Shown piece after piece: positions 25,645 to 34,421 of a DNA stretch of 64,000 bases. Position numbers and translations under genes: made by a program. Each line of letters begins with the position of its first letter. The first letter of the stretch is position 1. The DNA is from Neoluteolibacter marinus (GTDB lineage Bacteria > Verrucomicrobiota > Verrucomicrobiia > Verrucomicrobiales > Akkermansiaceae), in NCBI RefSeq assembly GCF_014904755.1, contig NZ_JACZFQ010000040.1:36422-100421 (forward strand). The letters are read 5' to 3'. The notes under the pieces are model-generated. The model was not told the origin of the DNA, ran no database searches, and saw only the letters and a program-made list of their open reading frames with translations.

Positions 25645-25750
25645 AGCAATACCAGACTCAACGGTCCGCCCGCCCGCTCAAGGAGATTCTGGTCAAAACG
25701 GACGGAAGGCAGTCTTGCCGCGCGGCACCGGAACTGCTGATGCTAGGCAG

Positions 25751-26080
25751 ATGGGGAAGTTGTCCACGCATGTGCTCGATACCGCCCACGGGAAGCCGGC
25801 CGCGGGGATGCGGGTCGAGCTCTTGAAGGAAGGGGTGGCGGTGGGAAGCATCGTCACCAATGCCGACGGTCGTGCCGAGGGGCCCTTGCTTGAAGGCGAA
25901 GCGGTGGTCGGGGGCTGCTACGAGCTGCGCTTCCATGTCGCCGACTACTTCCGGACGCTCGATGTCGCCTGTCCCTTCCTCGACGTGGTGCCGGTTTGTT
26001 TCCGCATGGAAGCCGGCGGCTCCTACCACGTGCCGCTGGTCTGCTCGCCGTGGGCGTATTCCACCTATCGCGGGAGCTGA
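25751..26080 (+). CDS. uraH: 5-hydroxyisourate hydrolase (transthyretin-like)
   Basis: 109 residues with the family's N-terminal block [17 protein letters not shown] and the C-terminal tetrapeptide YRGS, both hallmarks of HIU hydrolase. It hydrolyses 5-hydroxyisourate, the product of uricase, to OHCU. ATG at 25751 gives exactly the expected length. It has no export or peroxisomal signal, so it is cytoplasmic. Its stop overlaps the next gene's start (TGATG), and it leads the plus-strand part of the purine island. Confidence 0.95.
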   Translation: MGKLSTHVLDTAHGKPAAGMRVELLKEGVAVGSIVTNADGRAEGPLLEGEAVVGGCYELRFHVADYFRTLDVACPFLDVVPVCFRMEAGGSYHVPLVCSPWAYSTYRGS

Positions 26081-27300
26081 TGGACGCGATCACCCAGGCC
26101 GCCGGGCAACTTGCGGAACGGATCGAGGCGCTCGGGCAGGTCACCGACACGCCGGGGGCGTTGACGCGGACCTTCCTGTCGCCGGCCAACCTGGCGGCGG
26201 CGGCGATGGTGTCGCGGTGGATGGAGGAGCTGGGGATGACGGTGGAGCATGATGCCGGCGGGACCATCCGCGGCATCCTCGCGGGGACCGCCGGTGATTT
26301 GCCGCCGCTGCTGCTGGGCTCCCATCTCGACACGGTGATTGACGCCGGGAAATACGACGGGGCGCTGGGGGTGCTCACGGCGCTGGCGGCGCTGCAGGTG
26401 ACGGGGCCCCTGCCGTTTCCGGTTCACGTGCTGGGCTTTTCGGACGAGGAGGGGGTCCGTTTCCATGCCACCTATCTGGGCAGCCGTGCCTGTGTCGGGC
26501 AATTGGGGACCGAGGCGATGGAGATCCGCGACTTCGCCGGGGTTTCGCTGGCGGAGGCGCTCGGGAAGGAAGGTTGGAACGAGGGGGCGACCCGGTTTTC
26601 GTACGAGGACTCCGCCTGCCTGGCTTACGTCGAACTCCACATCGAGCAGGGGCGGGTCCTGGAGGAACTGGGCGAAGCGGTCTGCGGGGTGTCGGCGATT
26701 TGCGGTCAGAGCCGGCTGGCGGTGGGACTGATCGGCCAGGCGGATCATGCCGGGACGACGCCGATGGAGATCCGCCGCGACGCCCTTGCCGGGGCCGCGG
26801 CGTGCATCCTTGCCGCCGAGCGCTGCGGCCGCAGCGATCCCCTGCTGGTCGCGACGGTGGGCAAGCTGGACCTCCGCCCGGGCGCGTCGAATGCGATTCC
26901 GGGCGAGGTCAAGTTCACCCTCGATTTCCGCCATCCCGACGATGCCTGCCGCGAGCGTCTGTTAGGCGAGCTGCTGGCGGAGTTCGAGGCGATCGCCGCG
27001 GACCGCGGATTGAAGCTGGCCTGGGACCTGGTGCAGGCCAATCCGGCGGTGCCCTGCGACCCGGGTCTGACGGAGCGGCTGCTGGATGCCATTGAATTGG
27101 TCACCGGCGGGCGGCGGCTGCTGCCGAGCGGCGCGGGGCACGACGCGGTGATGATGGCGACGGCGATGCCGGTCGCGATGGTTTTCGTCCGCTGCCGCGA
27201 CGGGCTCAGCCACCATCCGGACGAATATGCCTCCCCGGACGACATGGCCGCGGGCTTGCGGGTGCTGGTGGGATTCCTGCAGGACATTTCCAAATCATGA
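26080..27300 (+). CDS. allC: allantoate amidohydrolase (M20 family)
   Basis: A 406-residue M20 metallopeptidase-fold amidase: GSHLDTVIDAGKYDGALGVL (metal ligand and GGxxDG region), FSDEEGVRF with the catalytic Glu pair, and ELHIEQGRVLEELG, typical of the AllC/HyuC/UAH branch. SHHPDEYASPDDM near the end gives a further His ligand. The allantoate assignment rests on position: directly between uraH and allantoinase. A second M20 gene at 29403 fits ureidoglycolate better. It overlaps both neighbours (TGATG upstream, ATGA downstream). Confidence 0.85.
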   Translation: MDAITQAAGQLAERIEALGQVTDTPGALTRTFLSPANLAAAAMVSRWMEELGMTVEHDAGGTIRGILAGTAGDLPPLLLGSHLDTVIDAGKYDGALGVLTALAALQVTGPLPFPVHVLGFSDEEGVRFHATYLGSRACVGQLGTEAMEIRDFAGVSLAEALGKEGWNEGATRFSYEDSACLAYVELHIEQGRVLEELGEAVCGVSAICGQSRLAVGLIGQADHAGTTPMEIRRDALAGAAACILAAERCGRSDPLLVATVGKLDLRPGASNAIPGEVKFTLDFRHPDDACRERLLGELLAEFEAIAADRGLKLAWDLVQANPAVPCDPGLTERLLDAIELVTGGRRLLPSGAGHDAVMMATAMPVAMVFVRCRDGLSHHPDEYASPDDMAAGLRVLVGFLQDISKS

Positions 27301-28625
27301 GTGACTTCGACACGATCATCCGGGGGGCGACGGTGGTGGCCGCAGGGGAAGCGACGATCGCTGACGTCGGCATCTCGGGCGAATCCTTCGCCGCCATCGG
27401 CCCGGATCTCGCGGGGAGCACGGAGGTCGAGATCGATGCCAGCGGCAAGGTGCTCTTTCCCGGGCTGGTCGATGCCCACGTGCATTTCAATGAACCGGGG
27501 CGCAGCGAGTGGGAGGGATTTGCCACCGGTTCGGCCGCGTTGGCGGCGGGCGGCGGGACCTGCTTCATCGACATGCCCCTGAACTCGGCGCCGCCCTTGC
27601 TGGACGTCGGGGCATTCGAGGCGAAACGCCACGCGGGAGAGCGCCGGAGCCGGCTGGACTTCGCGTTGTGGGGCGGGCTGACGCCCCACTCACTGGCCAA
27701 CCTGGCCGCGCTGGCGGGGTGCGGGGTGGCGGGCTTCAAGGCGTTCCTGTGCCCGAGTGGTCTCGCGGAATTCGAAGCGGCGGACGAGGCCACGCTGCGT
27801 GAAGGCATGAAGATTTCCGCGGATCTCCGCTTGCCGGTCGCGGTGCATGCCGAGAGCCCGGCGGCCCTGGCGGCGCATTGGGAGAAGTTCCCGCCGCCGA
27901 GTCCCGGGACAATGGCGGACTGGCTGGCGTCGCGGCCCGTGTCCGCGGAGCTGGCCGCGATCGAAATGGCGCTGGCCTGCGCGCGCGACACCGGCTGCGC
28001 CCTGCATATCGTCCACATCAGCTCGCCTGAGGGCGTCGATCTGGTGACGGCGGCGAAGCGGGAAGGCATCGACGTCACCGCGGAAACCTGTCCGCACTAC
28101 CTTTTGCTGGACGCCGTGATGGCGTGCGAGATCGGTCCGGCCGCGAAGTGCGCGCCCCCCTTGCGGCCCGCCGCGACGGTCGACGGGCTGTGGAAATCGC
28201 TCGCGGCCGGGGAGATCGACACCATCGGATCCGATCACTCGCCGGCACCGCCGGAACTGAAGCAGGGCAACGACTTCTTCGCGATGTGGGGCGGCATTGC
28301 CGGCGCCCAGCACGGGTTTCCGTTGATGATCGAGCGGGCCGTGCGGGAGGCTTCGTGGCCGCTGCTCGCGGCTCTGGTCGCGGGGAACCCGGCGCGACGT
28401 TTCGGATTGGGCGGGCGCAAGGGACGGGTCGCCGGGGGATGGGATGCCGACTTCTGCCTGTTGGCCGCGGACGAATCCGTGATCGGTCGCGAGGACCTGC
28501 TCTCGCGCCATGCGATCTCGCCGTATGTCGGCCGTCGCAGCGGGTGGCGGGTCGCCTCGACCTGGCTGCGGGGCGAGCCCGTGTCGCCCGCGACCAGCGG
28601 CCGTTTTTTAGTGCCCGGACGATGA
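27297..28625 (+). CDS. allB: allantoinase
   Basis: A cyclic amidohydrolase of 442 residues that opens allantoin to allantoate. Metal site: DAHVHFNEPGRSEWEGF (about 60-76), VAGFKAFLCPSG with the lysine that is carboxylated in the family, AVHAESP, HIVHISSPEG and IGSDHSPAP with the catalytic Asp. Hydantoinases and dihydroorotases share this fold, but the NEPGR...WEGF block and the neighbours point to allantoinase. Its ATG overlaps the stop of the amidohydrolase before it. Confidence 0.93.
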   Translation: MSDFDTIIRGATVVAAGEATIADVGISGESFAAIGPDLAGSTEVEIDASGKVLFPGLVDAHVHFNEPGRSEWEGFATGSAALAAGGGTCFIDMPLNSAPPLLDVGAFEAKRHAGERRSRLDFALWGGLTPHSLANLAALAGCGVAGFKAFLCPSGLAEFEAADEATLREGMKISADLRLPVAVHAESPAALAAHWEKFPPPSPGTMADWLASRPVSAELAAIEMALACARDTGCALHIVHISSPEGVDLVTAAKREGIDVTAETCPHYLLLDAVMACEIGPAAKCAPPLRPAATVDGLWKSLAAGEIDTIGSDHSPAPPELKQGNDFFAMWGGIAGAQHGFPLMIERAVREASWPLLAALVAGNPARRFGLGGRKGRVAGGWDADFCLLAADESVIGREDLLSRHAISPYVGRRSGWRVASTWLRGEPVSPATSGRFLVPGR

Positions 28626-28681
28626 GCAACCCGGTAGAGATGTCCGATGCCGGCTGAAGGCCGCCCACTGCTTTTCCAACC

Positions 28682-29422
28682 ATGAGTGAACTCTTCGGAC
28701 TGACCCGCACCCGCGTCGCGATGCGCCACGCCCTGATCGCCCTGGACGGCCACGTGCCGAGCGCGTTCCCCGGTTGGGACGGGGCGGATGCCTACGTGCT
28801 CCTTTCGCCCGCGATCGGCGCGGAAATCAGCCAGCTGCTGGTGTGCTACCAGACGGGCGGTGGCACCGCCTGGTTTCCGGCGGGCGAGTATGAGCACGTG
28901 ATCTACATCGAGAAAGGCGACTGCCGGGTGGTGTGGGACGATGGCGACGTCACCCTGGGTGCGGGCGGATTCGTCTTCGTGCCCTCGGAGAACGTCCTCG
29001 CGCTGCACGGCAGTGAGAACACCCGCCTGACGATCTTCCGCAAGATCTACGAACCGGTCGACAACCTCGAGGCACCGCCGGCGGTTCACGGGCATGCCGC
29101 CGACATCCCGGGCGAACCTTTCCTCGGCAATGATAAGGCGCGCTTGCAGACGCTGCTGCCGGTCGACTCCCGCTATGACCTGGCGGTGAACATCTTCACC
29201 TATCAACCGGGCGCGACGCTGCCATTCGTGGAGACCCACATCATGGAACACGGCTTGCTCATGCTCTCCGGGCAAGGCGTCTATCGCCTCGAGGAATCGT
29301 ACTACCCGGTGAAAGCCGGCGACGCGATCTGGATGGCGCCGTACTGCCCGCAATGGTTCGTCGCGATGGGCGACGAGCCCGCCAGCTATCTCTACTACAA
29401 GGATGTCCACCGCTTGCCCTAG
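28682..29422 (+). CDS. allE: (S)-ureidoglycine aminohydrolase (bicupin)
   Basis: A 246-residue bicupin of the YlbA/UGHY family. The N-terminal cupin has FPAGEYEHVIYIEKGDCRVVW. The C-terminal cupin carries the metal site ETHIMEHGLLMLSGQGVYRLEE, and the end PYCPQWFVAMGDEPASYLYYKD is family-typical. It releases ammonia from ureidoglycine, the product of allantoate amidohydrolase, giving (S)-ureidoglycolate. It overlaps the next gene by 20 bases, and a 56-bp gap separates it from allantoinase. Confidence 0.93.
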   Translation: MSELFGLTRTRVAMRHALIALDGHVPSAFPGWDGADAYVLLSPAIGAEISQLLVCYQTGGGTAWFPAGEYEHVIYIEKGDCRVVWDDGDVTLGAGGFVFVPSENVLALHGSENTRLTIFRKIYEPVDNLEAPPAVHGHAADIPGEPFLGNDKARLQTLLPVDSRYDLAVNIFTYQPGATLPFVETHIMEHGLLMLSGQGVYRLEESYYPVKAGDAIWMAPYCPQWFVAMGDEPASYLYYKDVHRLP

Positions 29423-30638
29423 CCGCCTCGACCGGGAGATCGACGAGCTCGCCGCCATCTCCGCGCATCCCGCGCCGGCGGTGACGCGGGTGCTGTTTTC
29501 GCCCGAGGACCTGGCGGCGAGGGAATGGCTTGCGGGGAAGGCACGGGAAGCGGGCTTCCAGCTGCGGCAGGACCCGGTGGGAAACCTCTTCATCCGCTGG
29601 GAGGGCAGCGAGCCTTGCCTGCCGGCGGTGGCGACCGGGTCCCACACCGACGCCATCCCGAATGCGGGCAAATACGACGGGGTCGTCGGCGTGCTGGGCG
29701 GATTGGAGGCGATGCGCCAGCTCAAGGAGGCCGGCCACCTGCCCCGCCACAGTCTGGAATTGATCATGTTCACGTCCGAGGAGCCGACGCGGTTCGGGAT
29801 CGGCTGCCTCGGCAGCCGCCTGATGGCCGGCACCATCACTGCCGGCGAGGCCCAGGCGCTGCGCGATCCGGACGGCAGGTCGCTAGACGAGCTGCGTGCT
29901 GCCGCCGGTTGCGGGGGCGACCTCGGGGCGGTGAAGGTTTCCACCGGCGCCTACAAGGCCTTCATCGAGCTCCACATCGAGCAGGGCCCGCTGCTGGAAG
30001 AGCGGGGCATCGACATCGGTGTGGTCGAGAAGATCGCCGCGCCCTCCGCGTTCCGCCTCTTGCTCAAGGGATCGGGCGGGCATGCCGGGGCGGTGCTGAT
30101 GCCGGATCGCCGCGATGCTTTCCTCGCCGCCGCCGAGATCGCGCTGCTGGTCGAACAGGCGGCGCTGGAGAGCGGCAGCAAGGACACCGTGGGCACTACC
30201 GGGCTGGTCGAGGTGAAGCCCGGCGCGATCAACAGCATCCCCTGCGACGTCAAGATGGAGGTGGATTTCCGCGACACCGACCAGGAAGCGCGGGACCGGG
30301 CGCTGGCAAAGATCGGCCAGGGTGCGCGGGCGGTTTGCAAGCGGCGCGGGGTGGAGATCGACTGGCAGGTGATCAACCAGGACCCGCCGGCCTTGTGCGA
30401 GCGGTCGCTGGTGGCACTGGCGGAGGACAAGGCGGCGGCTGCCGGGTTTTCCCATGACCGGATGGTCAGCCGGGCCTACCACGACTCCCTTTTCATGGCC
30501 CGCTTTTGTCCGACGACGATGATCTTCATTCCCTGCCACAAGGGCTACAGCCATCGCCCGGACGAGTTCAGCTCGCCGCATGCCATCGCGAAGGGCGTCG
30601 CGGTTTTGAAGGAATGTCTCAAGGAACTCAGCCGGTGA
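29403..30638 (+). CDS. ureidoglycolate amidohydrolase-like M20 enzyme
   Basis: A second M20-fold amidase, 411 residues, with GSHTDAIPNAGKYDGVVGVLGG, FTSEEPTRFGIGCLGSR and FIELHIEQGPLLEE. Its C-terminal stretch SRAYHDSLFMAR...MIFIPCHKGYSHRPDEF closely recalls plant ureidoglycolate amidohydrolase (UAH) as I remember it, so I assign it the last step: (S)-ureidoglycolate to glyoxylate, two ammonia and CO2. An allantoate-specific role cannot be excluded. It overlaps allE at its start and xanthine dehydrogenase at its end (TGATG). Confidence 0.78.
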   Translation: MSTACPSRLDREIDELAAISAHPAPAVTRVLFSPEDLAAREWLAGKAREAGFQLRQDPVGNLFIRWEGSEPCLPAVATGSHTDAIPNAGKYDGVVGVLGGLEAMRQLKEAGHLPRHSLELIMFTSEEPTRFGIGCLGSRLMAGTITAGEAQALRDPDGRSLDELRAAAGCGGDLGAVKVSTGAYKAFIELHIEQGPLLEERGIDIGVVEKIAAPSAFRLLLKGSGGHAGAVLMPDRRDAFLAAAEIALLVEQAALESGSKDTVGTTGLVEVKPGAINSIPCDVKMEVDFRDTDQEARDRALAKIGQGARAVCKRRGVEIDWQVINQDPPALCERSLVALAEDKAAAAGFSHDRMVSRAYHDSLFMARFCPTTMIFIPCHKGYSHRPDEFSSPHAIAKGVAVLKECLKELSR

Positions 30639-33600
30639 TGGACGCGCCCTCCATCCTGCGGATCAACGGCGAGACCTTCGATCTCTCGTTCGTGCCGTTG
30701 CACGAGACCGTTCTCGGTTTCCTCCGCCGCAAGGGACTGACCGGCACCAAGTGCGGGTGCAACGAGGGCGACTGCGGCGCGTGCTCGGTGCTGCTGGTCG
30801 AGCAGGACGGAACGCTGAAATCGGTGAACTCCTGCCTGGCCTTTGCCCATGCCTTCGCGGGTCGCGAGATCCGCACCGCGGAGGGCATTGGCAAGGGGGG
30901 CGAACTTCACCCGGTCCAGTCGGCGATGGTGGCCTGCCACGGGTCGCAGTGCGGCTATTGCACGCCGGGATTCATCGCGTCGATGGCCGAGTGCTGGCAC
31001 CGGTCCGGACTGCCGGACGACGCGGCGATTTCCGACCAGCTGTGCGGCAACCTCTGCCGCTGCACCGGCTACCGGCCGATCCGGGAGGCGATGCACCAGT
31101 CGTTGTTAGATAGGGAACAACGGGAAGCCTGGGACCGCTGGCTGGCACCGCAAGAGACCGCGGAGCCCCCGCAGGAGAGCCGGGTGGACGGCGGCTTGTT
31201 CTTGCGCCCGACTTCCATTGCAGAGGTGCTGTCCTTGAAGGCCCGGCACCCGGGCGCGGTGATGGTGGCGGGTGCCACCGAGGTGGCGGTTTTGGCGAAC
31301 AAGAGGCACCTGCGGACGACGGTGATGATCTCGCTGGAAGGGGTCGCCGAGTTGAAGGAGATCCGCCGCAGCGGCGATCACTGGGAACTCGGTGCGGGCG
31401 CGAGCCTGACGGACATCGGGAAGGCTCTGGCGGGGGAGATCCCGGCCCTCGACGAGATGCTGCGCTGGTTCGCTTCGCGGCAGATCCGGCACCGTGCGAC
31501 GCTGGGCGGAAACCTCGCCACCGCCTCGCCGATCGGCGACAGCGCGCCGCTGCTGATGGCCCTGGATGCGTCCCTGCTGCTGGTGTCGGCGACCGGCGAA
31601 AGGGAGGTCGCGATCGGGGATTTTTTCACGGCTTACCGGAAGACGGTGCTGCGCGACGACGAGTTGATCCGGTCGATCCGGGTTCCGGCCAGGCCGTCAG
31701 GGCGGGTCGCCTTCCTCAAGGTCTCGAGGCGGCGCGAGCTGGATATTTCGATCGTCTCCGCGGCGTTCCGGGTCGCGACGGATGAAATGGGGCGGGTCAC
31801 CGAGGCGCGGCTGGCATTTGGCGGCGTGGCGGAGAAGACGATGCGGGCAAGTGCGGCGGAAGCGGCGCTCGTCGGAAGGACGCTCGCGGCGCACGAGGAG
31901 GTCCTGGAGTTGCTGGACGCCGCATTCACCCCGCTGACCGATGTCCGCGGCAGCGCGGCCTACCGCCGGGCGCTGGTGCGCGGGCTGTTCGGGAAATTCG
32001 TCGCGGATGAAGGTTTTGCGGAGCCGGAGTGGAAGTCGTTATTCGACGGGGGCCCGGGGATCGCGCATGAGAGCGCTGCCGGTCATGTCACCGGTGCGGC
32101 GCGTTACGTGGAGGACGTTGCGCTTGGCTGGCCGATGCTCGAGGTCCATGCGGTGCGGTCGCAGGTGGCTTGCGGGACGATCCGCAAGCTCGACCTGTCG
32201 GCGGTGGCCGCCTCGCCGGGGGTGGTGGCGGTGCTGACCGCGGCCGACATTCCGGGGGCGAACAACAGCGGACCGGTGCGCCACGACGAGCCGATCCTGG
32301 CGGAGCACGAGGTGGCCTTTCACGGACAGGCGCTGGCGCTGGTCGTCGGCGAATCGACCGAGGCCTGCCGGCTTGCCGCGGCGAAGGCGGTGGTGGAGAT
32401 CGACGAGCGGCCGCCCTTGCTGGCCATCGCCGCGGCGGTGGCGGCGGAGTCTTTCCACACCGATCCCCATGTTCTCGGCCGCGGCGACGTGGAGGCCGGG
32501 ATGGAGGCTTCCCCGCGGACGATCGAGGGCGAGTTCGGGTTTGGCGGACAGGAACACTTCTATCTCGAAACCCACGCCGCATGGGCGGAGTGCGACGGCG
32601 AGGGCGGGGTGCATGTCGCGAGTTCGACCCAGCATCCGTCGGAGATCCAGGCGATCGTGGCCGAAGCGTTGAACCTGCCGCGGCACCGGGTGGTGGCGGA
32701 GTCCCCGCGGATGGGCGGCGGCTTCGGTGGCAAGGAGACGCAGGGCAACGCGATCGCGGCCTTGTGCGCCATCGCGGCGGTGAAGACCGGCAGGCCGGTC
32801 CGCTGGCAGCTGGATCGCGACGAGGACATCGCGGTGACCGGCAAGCGCCACCCGTTCCTCGCCCGCTACCGTGCCGGCCACGATGAAGAGGGCCGGCTGC
32901 TGGCGGTGGACGTGAAGCTTTTCTCCGACGGTGGCTGGTCGCTGGACCTTTCCCAGCCGGTGAACGACCGCGCCTTGTTCCATCTCGACAACGCCTACTA
33001 CATCCCCCACTCGCGCTTCGAGGGGCGGGTGGCGAAGACCAACACGGTCTCGAACACCGCCTTCCGCGGCTTCGGCGGGCCGCAGGGGATGCTGGTGATC
33101 GAGGAGATCCTCGGGCGGATCGCGCTCAAGCTCGGCTTGCCTGCGGAAGAAGTCCGGCGAAGGAATTTCTACCATGGCAGCGGAGAGACCAACACCACGC
33201 ACTACGGCGAGGAGATCGGCGACCATCACCTCGACCGGATCTGGAGCGAACTACTGGAGTCCTCGGAGTTTGTGGTGCGGCGCGGGCTGGTTGCGGAATG
33301 GAACGCCGCTCATCCGCACCGCAAGCGCGGCCTGGCGGTGACGCCAGTGAAGTTCGGGATCAGCTTCACCCTGACCCACTACAACCAGGCCGGGGCGCTG
33401 GTCCTGATGTATTCGGACGGCTCGGTCCAGGTGAATCACGGCGGCACCGAGATGGGGCAGGGGCTGCACACCAAGATCCTCGGCGTGGCGATGCGGGAGC
33501 TGGGGCTGCCGGCGGAGCGGATCCGGCTGATGCACACGCGCACCGACAAGGTTCCGAACACTTCCGCGACGGCGGCGAGCTCGGGGTCGGATCTCAACGG

Positions 33601-34321
33601 CATGGCGGTGGCCGATGCCTGCCGGCAATTGCGCGAGCGCCTCGCGCCACTGGCAGCGGAAAAGCTCGGCTGCCTGGCGGAGGAGATTGTTTTCGAAGCG
33701 GGCGACGCCAAGGGACCGGTCGGCAGCGTGCCGGTCGCGCAGCTGGCGGGCATCGCCTACACTCGCAGGGTCTCCCTGGCGGCGTGCGGATTCTACGCGA
33801 CGCCCGACCTGGTCTGGGACTGGAATGTCGGCAAGGGCCGGCCGTTCCATTATTTCGCCTGCGGGGCCGCGGTCAGCGAGGTCGAGATCGATGGGTTCAC
33901 CGGGATGACGCGGGTGCTCCGGGTCGACATCCTGCACGACGTCGGCGATTCGCTGAATGCGGCGGTGGACCGCGGGCAGATCGAGGGTGGTTTCGTGCAG
34001 GGCATGGGATGGCTGACCGGCGAGGAATTGAGATGGGACGACCGGGGCGTGCTGCTGACCCACAGCGCGAGCACCTATGCGATTCCGGCGATCAGCGATG
34101 TGCCGGCGGAACTCAGGGTGGCGCTGTTGAAGGATGCCACCCAGCCGCGGACCATCCATGGCAGCAAGGCGGTTGGCGAGCCACCGCTGATGCTGGCGAT
34201 CTCGGTGCGCGAGGCGATCCGGGATGCAGTGGCGGCTTTTGGTACGGCCGGGGATTTCGATCTGGCCTCCCCGTGCACGGGCGAGGCGGTGAAGTCCGCG
34301 GTGGATGAGGCGCGGAAGTAG
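30638..34321 (+). CDS. xdh: xanthine dehydrogenase, single fused polypeptide
   Basis: 1227 residues containing everything that bacteria often split into XdhA and XdhB. The [2Fe-2S] domain has CGCNEGDCGAC at 39-49 and a second cluster from CGYC (105-108) and CRC (140-142). The FAD domain spans about 175-450 (GGNLATASPIGDSAP). The molybdopterin domain starts near 475, with MGGGFGGKE at about 691, RGFGG near 810 and the catalytic Glu in VGEPPLM near 1180. It oxidises hypoxanthine or xanthine to urate, feeding the uricase pathway. ATG at 30638 overlaps the stop of the gene before; no frameshift is needed for the fusion. The stop codon lies in a palindromic repeat. Confidence 0.93.
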   Translation: MDAPSILRINGETFDLSFVPLHETVLGFLRRKGLTGTKCGCNEGDCGACSVLLVEQDGTLKSVNSCLAFAHAFAGREIRTAEGIGKGGELHPVQSAMVACHGSQCGYCTPGFIASMAECWHRSGLPDDAAISDQLCGNLCRCTGYRPIREAMHQSLLDREQREAWDRWLAPQETAEPPQESRVDGGLFLRPTSIAEVLSLKARHPGAVMVAGATEVAVLANKRHLRTTVMISLEGVAELKEIRRSGDHWELGAGASLTDIGKALAGEIPALDEMLRWFASRQIRHRATLGGNLATASPIGDSAPLLMALDASLLLVSATGEREVAIGDFFTAYRKTVLRDDELIRSIRVPARPSGRVAFLKVSRRRELDISIVSAAFRVATDEMGRVTEARLAFGGVAEKTMRASAAEAALVGRTLAAHEEVLELLDAAFTPLTDVRGSAAYRRALVRGLFGKFVADEGFAEPEWKSLFDGGPGIAHESAAGHVTGAARYVEDVALGWPMLEVHAVRSQVACGTIRKLDLSAVAASPGVVAVLTAADIPGANNSGPVRHDEPILAEHEVAFHGQALALVVGESTEACRLAAAKAVVEIDERPPLLAIAAAVAAESFHTDPHVLGRGDVEAGMEASPRTIEGEFGFGGQEHFYLETHAAWAECDGEGGVHVASSTQHPSEIQAIVAEALNLPRHRVVAESPRMGGGFGGKETQGNAIAALCAIAAVKTGRPVRWQLDRDEDIAVTGKRHPFLARYRAGHDEEGRLLAVDVKLFSDGGWSLDLSQPVNDRALFHLDNAYYIPHSRFEGRVAKTNTVSNTAFRGFGGPQGMLVIEEILGRIALKLGLPAEEVRRRNFYHGSGETNTTHYGEEIGDHHLDRIWSELLESSEFVVRRGLVAEWNAAHPHRKRGLAVTPVKFGISFTLTHYNQAGALVLMYSDGSVQVNHGGTEMGQGLHTKILGVAMRELGLPAERIRLMHTRTDKVPNTSATAASSGSDLNGMAVADACRQLRERLAPLAAEKLGCLAEEIVFEAGDAKGPVGSVPVAQLAGIAYTRRVSLAACGFYATPDLVWDWNVGKGRPFHYFACGAAVSEVEIDGFTGMTRVLRVDILHDVGDSLNAAVDRGQIEGGFVQGMGWLTGEELRWDDRGVLLTHSASTYAIPAISDVPAELRVALLKDATQPRTIHGSKAVGEPPLMLAISVREAIRDAVAAFGTAGDFDLASPCTGEAVKSAVDEARK

Positions 34322-34340
34322 CGCAACGTTGAACGTTGCG
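34318..34340. repeat. GTAGCGCAAC palindrome, copy 2
   Basis: GTAGCGCAACGTT followed by G and AACGTTGCG; the inner 9-bp arms CGCAACGTT/AACGTTGCG are perfect. The TAG stop of xdh (34319-34321) is inside it. With copy 3 it brackets the 104-bp region between the convergent xdh and xdhC genes as a larger inverted pair. Confidence 0.7.
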
Positions 34341-34398
34341 TCGGCGAACGGCCTGTTAGGTCGAGCGGTCGCCCACCAACAATCCGGCCGCCCCTGGC

Positions 34399-34421
34399 CG
34401 CAACGTGCAACGTTGCGCTAC
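34399..34421. repeat. GTAGCGCAAC palindrome, copy 3
   Basis: CGCAACG, 5 bases, CGTTGCG, then CTAC; read on the minus strand it begins GTAGCGCAACGTT like copy 2. The minus-strand TAG stop of xdhC (34418-34420) is inside it. On both strands the gene ends read CGGAAGTAGCGCAACGTT. Confidence 0.7.

Noticed and set aside
23431..25740. A 769-codon plus-strand frame across the Hsp70 gene
   Set aside because: Antisense to an unmistakable Hsp70 and starts inside the tRNA-Val gene; no family features.
28235..29944. A 569-codon minus-strand frame through the allantoin genes
   Set aside because: It crosses three identified purine-pathway genes in antisense and has no motif.
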